Origin: Gerris lacustris
Taxonomy: Eukaryota; Arthropoda; Insecta; Hemiptera; Gerridae
Reading direction: 5' to 3'
Length of the DNA: 64,000 bases
NCBI GenBank assembly: GCA_951217055.1
Contig: OX578276.1
Coordinates: forward strand, 33,003,205-33,067,204
This document shows positions 56,226-64,000 of the stretch, piece after piece. The first letter of the stretch is position 1; each line of letters opens with the position of its first letter. The position numbers were made by a program, and so were the translations under genes. A model generated the notes under the pieces. That model worked only from the letters and a program-made list of their open reading frames with translations, ran no database searches and had not been told where the DNA came from.

Positions 56226-57347
56226 AATTTGTATGAAACATTAACTAAACTTAACACATTCCGTTCTGAATATCTTACTAGTTATATATATTTGTTAAAC
56301 AAAATTTAAACAGGACACCTCATTGACAGAAACATACTTACTTCTTTATATTCTATAAGCCAAATATTTACCCAACTGTCTCTATTAAAAACACAATAAA
56401 ATTGAAAGTAAATTTATGTCTTGAAATACAAATAAACGTATCCTTGTGTAATAAATCACTTAGCAAGGTTACAGCTCTCTTTGTTATTGAAATATGTCGT
56501 AACGTTATTATAATTTGAATAATGTATAAATTCGTTACATTACTTTTCCTTATATATGCAATATTCAACTCCAAATAAATAGTTACCTTATTAGGTCTAA
56601 ATAATTAATCGAATAAATACATTTAATATTGGAATTGAGCGCGGTATATTGTTGTATTGATATATTGTTTCATTATATTAGGCCATGGCCAGAGATAGGA
56701 TTTATAGCCTGGCGTATTTAGACTAAACCATCTTTTTTTCCTTATACCAAACTATTAACTGCTTTATATCATGCAGTTAGTTCTTTTTATAACCAAATGC
56801 TAAAAAACTAGGTTCTTTTAACAATATTTTTACATTAATCTAACACGAAGTTTGCTTTACTTCATCTTTTTTTAACTTCTTGTTCTATTTTGAAATTATC
56901 TTAAGTAAACGATTAACTTTATGTTACTAAATAATATTTTACTTTAATATGATTTTTTAAATTGCTTTTAATGTATTCATCTACATTTTGAAATTTCTTT
57001 GGAAATGTTCCCAGTTCAATTATTCATCGAAAAGCAGCTGTTACCATCCTTTACTGGAACCAACTCAAGGCACTTTGGACCTTGCCCCCTCCCCCTATTA
57101 TCTTAAAGAGACAGATAATATAATAAAACTAGTTTTAAATTAGTGCTCATTACAAACTGAGCCACCTCTCCTCTACCCATTTTAGTTCATAAGATATAAT
57201 ATGAGCCTAAAGTTTTGTTATTTTGACGCTCACTAACTTATTGACTCATCAAAATGCTAAGTCACCTAGAAATTCTATAAACTTGAAATTTTGCCTATAG
57301 GTAGTGTATAAAATATGGAAAAAGTAAAAGTTATGTTTTTTGCCCCT
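56226..57347. other. no recognisable feature
   Basis: AT-rich sequence. A 68-codon minus-strand open stretch at 56368-56574 has no recognisable motif. Confidence 0.4.
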
Positions 57348-57806
57348 CTTAAGGCTAAACAAAGCCCATTATGGCACTTTTTTACTTTAGCACCCCCCTT
57401 GGTTCTAAACAATAGTCTGCCCGACAAAAGTCTTAAAGGTTTGAGTTGGTCATTCCAAGACATTGAGACTCCTGGGGCAGTTTTATTAAGCTATTTTATG
57501 ATTGTGTCCTATCATGTGTAAGACTAAATCTTTTACCGAAATCTGAAGGTCAATGAGATCTATAGTTGTCTTAGCATATATTTAATATTCCTTTGTCATA
57601 ATAGTTAATTAGACTAAGGGATATTATCACATTTATGTACACAAGTGTGATATTGCTTTGTCCCAAGGTACATTGAACTAAATATCTCTTTGTGTTAATA
57701 GTCATTTAGACTAAGGAATATGTACAACTCTGTTAATGTTCCTTTGTCTAAATAACTATTAAGACAAAAAGATAAAGGGGGGTGCTAAAGTAAAAAAGTA
57801 CCCCTA
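57348..57806. mobile_element. MITE related to 11364-11602, longer version
   Basis: GGCACTTTTTTACTTTAGCA at 57371-57390 is inversely repeated as GGTGCTAAAGTAAAAAAGTA near 57781-57800. The interior shares TTTGTCCCAAGGTACATTGA with the shorter relative, present as several short direct units (57590-57770) with the word TTAGACTAAGG. The 62-68-codon open stretches at 57275-57521 are on both strands of the TIR region and are chance. Confidence 0.55.
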
Positions 57807-58409
57807 TTATAAATATTTTTAAAAGAATTATAACTAGCGGTACCTACAAGAGGACATCAAAACTGAAGTATTATTTTGCTATCATTTCTAAAATTTTATA
57901 TTGGTATAAGTGTGGTTAAGTTATATTAAGTATTGAGCTCGAAGATTGTAAACATAAACTTCCCGTTCGTCCGCACACGCACACATAATTGTTTAGTTCA
58001 ATTTGAACACCCTACGCCTACGCGTTTCATCCACAGCCTTTGCGTCTCAAACCCCTTCTTCTAAACAATGTTAATTATTCCCTATCTTTATCTTAGATCA
58101 GGGATGGCAAATATCAAAGAGCCAAAATTAAAATAATTGAAATTCAATTATTTTTGACTGCCGGTGCCTAATGTATTTATATACGTAGTATCAATATTTT
58201 TATTAATTTTTTTTATCAAACATGATCCCTGATGTCTGAAACGGATTTCTGTCTTGGAATTTTTGAAATCGGAGACCTAAAATTTTTTCATTCTTCAGAA
58301 CGATTACATAGCTTCCGTTACCTTCGGTAAGCTCGGAAGCAAAATTATATTTATTTTTAATAAAACAATCTCAAAAAAGACAATCTTTTTTGAAAACGAA
58401 AATTCATAA
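57807..58409. other. spacer with family B head relic (58222-58353, minus)
   Basis: Reverse-oriented family B head: ATGATCCCTGATGTCTGAAA through GCTTCCGTTACCTTCGGTAA to GCTCGGAAGC at 58331-58340. The remainder is unannotated AT-rich sequence. Confidence 0.55.
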
Positions 58410-58502
58410 TTTAAAAAAAAAATCGGGTACGGGGTAACCCCCGGAACTTTTCCTCACTTCAGAGGCCACTAAAGTGGCCTCTCCTGCTGCGAAGCAGCAG
58501 GA

Positions 58503-58552
58503 GGAAGCAGCATTGGACGTGGTCAGTACTTGCATGGGTGACCGTTCTGAAC
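58503..58552 (+). other. 5S rRNA-derived segment (left arm)
   Basis: GCAGCATTGGACGTGGTCAG followed by TACTTGCATGGGTGACCGTT aligns with the internal control region of animal 5S rRNA (box A, intermediate element and box C region). Only this part is present; the 5' half of 5S is absent and replaced by hairpins. It is not a functional 5S gene. Confidence 0.7.
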
Positions 58553-60791
58553 TAACTGATTTATTATCATTCTTAAAAAAAACAACTTATTTTTAATACC
58601 TATATTTTATTTAATTATTTGAAGTTTGGCGGTATTTTGACAGATGTAAACAAACTTTGACGTCATCAAAATTATCGCACTAATAAATAATTATATTCGC
58701 TTATAACTTTTAAACTAATTAATGGAATTTCATTGGTTTTTTATATTTGTTCCTTAATTTTTTCCGGTTCCAACGATATGCTATATGTCAAAAACCTATT
58801 TATACTTTCAGTATTATTAACCGTCAAAGTTTAAAAATGTATAACTTCAAAATGGCGGCCAAAATCAAAATGAAATTTAGTAGGCTTGTTTGTCATACAG
58901 AGAGGCACATTCGAGCCAAATTTCAACTCGATCAGGACCATTTTCGATTTATCGATTTTTTAAATATTTGCTGACTCAGCAAACTGGGTTCAAGATGGCG
59001 GAAAAATTTGATTTTCCGGGCGGCACTACTACAGGTTAGGACTGATTTTTCTGCCAAGTTTCAACTCTCTAGGTTAAATACCTTGGGCGCTACGATGATA
59101 ACACACATACACACACACATACATACGTCATGCTGAAAACCACTTAGGAGGTCTTAAAAACACATAAAACGGATAATTCCGTTGAAATCTCGAAAAAAAA
59201 TTGTTTTGGTGAAAACAATACTTTTCCTACTATTAGTAGTGAGGAAATGTAAAAATCTAAATGATTTGGAATTGGTTGGTGGTGTTTTAAGGTGGTTCAA
59301 AGTGGTTGGAGATGGTTGAAATGACTAACCACCATTAAAAACCTCTAACTACCTCGATCATCTCTAGCCACATGAGGTGGTGGAGTTAGGTTGTTTGAAG
59401 TGGTTGTGAATAAAATTATTGATCTTTATTAATGCCCTATTTGTTTAATATATTATTGTTCTCTTGTAAATCATTTTGACACCTGTGAAGAAAATCATTG
59501 ATTTTGAAATGTGCTAGAAAACAGTATTTTGAGCACAGAGGCTAAGAGGCTGTTGTTAGTGGTTTGTGTTTAACCTGATCATTTTCGAAGGGGGTGCATT
59601 CAGGAAGTTCTGCCAGGTGCGCAAAATTTCTAGTTATGGCCCTGAATTTATCTGACAAGTGATGGGGTTAGCTTCCGAGCCGAAGAAGGGACAGGCTATG
59701 AAAAGTTTCCTTTGCTGTCTTGTTGCATACAATATTTTATCTACTGGTGGAAAAAAATGAAACTGCTTAAATACCATCTTATTATATTTATTAACTACGA
59801 TTATTAATATGATAATAATATATTAACAATTTTTTTAATAGGACTCCTTAACCTTTTGTAAGGTAAGGCCCCTTTTTTAGCCCCTACTCCCTGGAAAAAA
59901 TTCTGAGTCCATTGACATTGATGAGCACCTTTCTTTTTTGGTGGAAAAAAGGATGATAATATCACTGGAGATTGCGGTTGTTACTTGGAAATAGTTAATC
60001 TATTATTTAATATAACTAACATACTATCAGTAATGATCAAATGATTGTGGCGCCCGCGCCCCCTTAAGCTTGCTTGTTTAAGGTTGTTCAAACCTTAATT
60101 TTAGTTTATTTATTATTTATTTACCTGGTAACGTCATTTTCATTTTTTAATTTTCCTCACTACTAATAGTAGGAAAAGTATTGTTTTCACCAAAAAATGT
60201 TTTTTCGAGATTTCAACGGAATTATCCGTTTTAGGTGTTTTTAAGACCTCCTGAGTGGTTTTCAGCATGACGTATGTATGTGTGTGTATGTGTATGTGTA
60301 TGTGTATCGTAGCGCCCAAGGTTTTTAACCTAAAGAGTTGAAACTTGGCAGAAAAATCAGTCCTAACCTGTAGTTGTGCCGCCCGGAAAATCAAATTTTT
60401 CCGCCATCTTGAACCCAGTTTGCTGATTCAGAAAAAATTAAAAAAATCGTAATAAATCGAAAATGGTCCTGATCGAGTTGAAATTTGGCTCGAATGTACC
60501 TCTCTGTATGACAAACAAGCCCACTAAATTTCATTTTGATTTTGGCCGCCATTTTGAATTTATAAATTTTTGAATTTTTAAACTTTGACGGTTAATAATA
60601 CTGAAAGTATAAATAGGTTTTTGACCTATAGCATATCGTTGGAACCGGAAAAAATTAAGGAACAAATATAAAATAAAATTCTATTAATTAGTTTAAAAGT
60701 TATAAGCGAATATAATTATTTATTAGTGCAATAATTTTGATGACGTCAAAGTTTGTTTACATCTGTCAAAATACCGCCAAACTTCAAATAA

Positions 60792-60838
60792 TTGAAGCGA
60801 GCGTAGCGAGCTTCCTACATTCAACGAAATATGCTCCG

Positions 60839-60878
<40 letters not shown>

Positions 60879-61552
60879 AGTAACGTTCACGCGTGTGACG
60901 ATAACTTGAGTAAAAGTTGACCGATTTAGTTGAAATTTGGTATACATGATCCTTTTACTAATACTCAGGCTAAGTTCGTTGGACAGCGTGATCCGTCCAA
61001 GAGTTCGCGCGCAACGCTCGCGTAAACGAGAGGTTCAAAAATTAAATTGGAATTTCAGGACGGGAAAAGATTCTATCATCATCTATTCGATGAGACGAAC
61101 ATTTTTTTCAAATAACATTTTTTAGTAAAACCAACAGCGACACCGCTATGAATTAATAAAGATCGCTAAAACTATTAAAGCGGGCCTAAACGTTTATAAT
61201 AGAGAAAACAACCTTTTTACCGATATCTTACGTTCTAACGTAACGATGTTAATAAAACTTCATAGACACCATCTGATGCACAATTGAAACAGGCATGCAA
61301 AATTTCAATTTGATACATGCAGTAGTTTGTTTGTAGCAAAGAGATACAAATAATAAATATTGAAATAGAGATGCGTGGTTAGAGGAATAGTAAGAATGCG
61401 GGATGGTTCCCTTACTATACTAGCCGCTGCACTACTACCAGACCCATTATCTATCAACTCATCATGATTCACAATAATCTTTTTTTTCAATATTCAATAC
61501 ATATTTATTACTATACGCTCGCTTCAATGATAGAGCCACGCGATGCCTAGTT
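60792..61552 (+). mobile_element. Helentron-like non-autonomous element, family A (copy 2), inserted in the inverted repeat
   Basis: Starts TTGAAGCGAGCGTA (60792-60805), whose exact inverse TACGCTCGCTTCAA lies at 61514-61527, followed by TGATAGAGCCACGCGATGCC and terminal CTAG (61550). A (TCTG)n tract is at 60840-60880. The left arm preserves the uninterrupted target (AATAATTAAATAAAAT in this orientation), so the insertion added the element plus an extra TT. The 61-74-codon open frames within it are microsatellite or chance frames. Confidence 0.75.
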
Positions 61553-61611
61553 AAATAAAATATAGGTATTAAAAATAAGGTTTTTTTTGAAGAATGATAA
61601 TAAATCAGTTA

Positions 61612-61662
61612 GTTCAGAACGGTCACCCATCCAAGTACTACCACGTCCAATGCTGCTTCCTC
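61612..61662 (-). other. 5S rRNA-derived segment (right arm)
   Basis: The minus strand reads GTAGTACTTGGATGGGTGAC after GCAGCATTGGACGTG, closer to canonical 5S (TAGTACTTGGATGGG) than the left-arm copy. The two copies diverged after duplication or insertion. Confidence 0.75.
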
Positions 61663-61745
61663 CTGCTGCTTCGCAGCAGGAGAGGCCACTTTAGTGGCCT
61701 CTGAAGTGAGGAAAAGTTCCGAGGTACCCCGTACCCGATTTTTTT

Positions 61746-62448
61746 TCATTTTGTTTACCTTTGTTAATAAAACTAGTCTTGTTCCGAAAATAACTCAAGA
61801 ACGTGTATTAATTATCTTAGATATTACGAGTAAATTTTTATAACCGATTGTAGCTTAAATCGTTTGCTAGTTTGAAACGAATTTTAATTTGAATCCTTCC
61901 AGAAGTCTTTTAACTAAACTGTTACCTAAACTCATGCCAGAATAATCGCCTTATGAAGGATGTGAAGTTCTAATTTTGAAGATGAAAACTTTGGAGATGT
62001 TAACATGTTGTTACTTGTCAATTTTCTACATTTGAACATGATTTTAAATGCCAATCTTCTACATCATCACGTTACGTCATTTTTTATTTTTACTTGAGTC
62101 GGATAATGTAAAGCGTGGACTTACCAAAAATATCGTTGTTTTGAAGTTGCTCTCCTTTGTTCTTATCCCTAGATGTATCTAGAGCAGGGGTTCCTATCCT
62201 TTTTCCTCCCCGGCCCCTTTTAAAAAAATGATTTTCTTTATCGACTCCCTTGCATTTCTCCATTAATATATAGCATACAACTTTAGCAGAATACTAATAA
62301 TTGCACTTTAAACTCTTAAAGATAACAATTTGTGCTAAGAACTTGGACAAAACAATTAGAAAAAGTGGTTTATATAAGATTCCAGATAACAGATATAAAC
62401 TTGATTTCAAATTTATCGATATTGCAATTGGGTAATAGTTCGATTTTT
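61746..62448. other. no recognisable feature
   Basis: AT-rich sequence with no defined repeat. TTCCTCCCCGGCCCCTTTT near 62203 resembles a fragment also seen near 59870. Confidence 0.4.
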
Positions 62449-62890
62449 GCTTCCGAGCTTACCGAAGGTAACGGAAGCTATGTGATCGTTCTGAAGAACG
62501 AAAAAATTTTAGGTCTCCGATTTCAAAAATTCCTAGACAGAAATCCGTTTCAAACATCAGGGAACATTTTTGGTTCCGTGTCTGTCTGTCGGTCTGTCGG
62601 TCTGTCGGTCTGTCGGTCTGTCGTTCAATTTTTGCGAACCACCATATCTTAAAAACTACACGTCTAATTTTAATGAAATTTGGATGGTAGGTCATAATTA
62701 GCCCATTGCTGGTCCCATATAAGTTTCAACCTTCTTCGCTTATTTGTTTGTCATCCACATGCTCACAAACATACATTTATTTACAGCCATATCTTTAAGA
62801 CTAATCATCTGATTTTTATGAAATTTTTATGGTTTGTCGAAAGTAGCCTGCAGATAACACCTGCCTAATTTCAACCTTGCGCACTTTAAA
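62449..62890 (+). mobile_element. family B (TCTG)n-bearing element, 3'-truncated
   Basis: Starts GCTTCCGAGCTTACCGAAGG, with a TCTGTCGG tract at 62581-62625, then ATCTTAAAAACTACACGTCT, TGGATGGTAGGTCATAATTA and GAAAGTAGCCTGCAGATAAC. It lacks the GATGCGAGGAAGC terminus. It is nearly collinear with 22109-22560. Confidence 0.65.
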
Positions 62891-63544
62891 TCGTGCTAAA
62901 TTTTTATGTCTTATATTATAAAGCCGCATGGCTAACTGACTCACTGACTGACATTAATGTTTTCCCACTTCCAGAAGAGCTAGAGACTTGTGGTTTGCTC
63001 CATTCGACGCGCAACGTCCGTATTGTGGACCAAAATAATTATACAAAGTTCACTTTTCCCCCTCCTTCCACTTAAAAAAATAAAAAAGGGTGACTTGATT
63101 TTTAAGCTGGTTTGGGGGCTTATTGCGGCTAAACGGTAAGTCGTATTAGAAAATGGATAGCACAATTGGGGACTGATTTTAAAAGATCTACAACTTTAGT
63201 CCTATGAGTTTTTGTCGTATCATCATCGGTTGTACTTTAGATGGTGATAATTTTGGTATTTTTTGGTTTTATTTTTTTCCATTTTTGTCTTTGAATGACC
63301 ATAGTTTCTATAATTGTTGGCCGATTTTATTTCTGATTGCAGCAATTGAATCTCACACTAATGCTCTTTAAATGGAGTATATTTTATTTCATTAGTTCAT
63401 CCTACTTGCTGAGAACATGAGAGTAAACTTTTTCCCGTGCGCCGTGTCACGTGACCACTTTTTTTGGTTTTTATTATTGTGTCGTATATCTTTTTAAAGG
63501 CCTTGATATGTACATTAAAGCTATTTTATTTGTTGATTTTTTAA
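62891..63544. other. no recognisable gene
   Basis: AT-rich sequence with ACTGACTCACTGACTGACA near 62936-62954. Short open stretches on both strands overlap each other and show no motif. Confidence 0.4.
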
Positions 63545-63840
63545 AAATGTTGTACATGTACTTTTGTACCGATTTATAATTTTGTTGTATAGGTTAAAGG
63601 GTTTAAATACTTTTTTGATATTAGGTTTTATATTTATATGTATTTATTAGTTAAATGAATGCCCATTTGTATTGTTTGTTTTTTAAAAATATAATTTTGG
63701 TACCTCAGGGTACAGGGGTACAAATGTTGAAGTTAATCTTTTATAATATGATGTATATCGTTGAAATGCTCTTGCATAGTAGATTCATTTTTGTTATATT
63801 CTATTTTGTGTTATTTTTAGTTTTTAAGGGGGTAAAATAA
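63545..63840 (-). repeat. family D repeat, reverse copy
   Basis: In reverse complement it contains the TTTTACCCCCTTAAAAACTA, GATATACATCAT and TTTGTACCCCTGTACCC blocks of the 54430-55241 repeat. The 61-codon plus-strand frame at 63655-63840 is repeat sequence. Confidence 0.6.
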
Positions 63841-64000
63841 AAATAAATAAAAAAACGGTTTATACAGTGGTTTCTACGATTTGGTTGCAGTTTTATATTT
63901 GTTTATTAAATTAATTATATGTGCGCTAACTTTTGGTGCTTGTAGGAGGCTTTGTTTCTCCAACAAATGTTTAAATTTCTTCAACTTTATTAAATATTTA

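Larger units (their letters stand above)
58410..61745. repeat. long inverted repeat, ~845-bp arms, 5S-derived segment at both outer ends
   Basis: The left arm (58410-59255) is the reverse complement of the right arm (60148-61745) once the 759-bp insertion at 60792-61552 is removed (about 839 bp). Outer ends carry CGGGTACGGGG with two consecutive perfect hairpins (AGAGGCCACT-AA-AGTGGCCTCT, CCTGCTGC-GAA-GCAGCAGG). Inner ends carry CCTACTATTAGTAGTGAGGA. Each arm also has short inverted termini of its own (TTTTCCTCACT / AGTGAGGAAA), so two copies of one ~0.8-kb element lie head to head. The spacer 59256-60147 has a GGTGGTT-rich part (59280-59420) and no gene. Confidence 0.85.

Noticed and set aside
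58503..58552. Functional 5S rRNA gene
   Set aside because: Only the internal control region and adjoining 3' part are present; the 5' half is replaced by hairpins.

Overview
The window is AT-rich, repeat-dominated nuclear DNA from a metazoan, most likely an invertebrate and plausibly an arthropod. The basis is a BEL/Pao retrotransposon (a superfamily known only from animals), a Polinton/Maverick-type DNA polymerase, hAT-, pogo- and gypsy-type remnants, and interspersed repeats with internal (TCTG)n tracts of the kind common in insect genomes. No ordinary single-copy host gene could be recognised. The species cannot be told from the sequence.

Layout. 1-3452 (minus): an uninterrupted BEL/Pao Gag-Pol reading frame that leaves the window at base 1. 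4175-6612: a long inverted repeat whose arms carry decayed copies of one coding sequence. 6656-7740: a Helentron-like element and a related fragment. 8345-10815: a second long inverted repeat with ~287-bp tandem units and tRNA-type B boxes. 11-15 kb: a hairpin element, a MITE and a LINE 3' end. 15997-18371: a non-autonomous hAT element with an exact 8-bp target duplication, inserted in a 57-58-bp satellite. 18.7-26.4 kb: repeat remnants, including a nested insertion and a LINE RNase H tail. 26.5-26.75 kb: two tRNA-like sequences. 26.9-31.25 kb: very AT-rich non-coding DNA with internal duplications.

31.3-39 kb holds a Polinton/Maverick (or adintovirus-like) remnant. A satellite abuts a truncated, frameshifted integrase with a chromodomain. 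An intact protein-primed family B DNA polymerase gene of about 1258 codons follows on the same strand, with N-terminal zinc fingers and all exonuclease and polymerase motifs. No capsid, protease or packaging ATPase gene was seen.

41768-41906 is a perfect palindrome with 69-bp arms. 42555-48430 is a satellite of about 93 units of 63 bp, each with a hairpin, organised in a ~2.05-kb higher-order repeat. 50279-51260 is a complete miniature gypsy-type LTR element with a broken gag and a 5-bp target duplication. 53288-54267 is a pogo-like deletion derivative that keeps the transposase's cysteine-rich tail. 55242-55947 is a Helentron-like element with subterminal inverted repeats and a 3' hairpin. 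55960-56220 contains paired hammerhead-like motifs. 58410-61745 is an inverted repeat with a 5S-rRNA-derived segment in both arms; one arm is interrupted by a Helentron-like element, so the other arm records the empty site.

The genes do not form a pathway. The window is a record of successive mobile-element insertion, inversion and satellite expansion. The polymerase and the BEL/Pao frame are the only long, apparently functional coding sequences.
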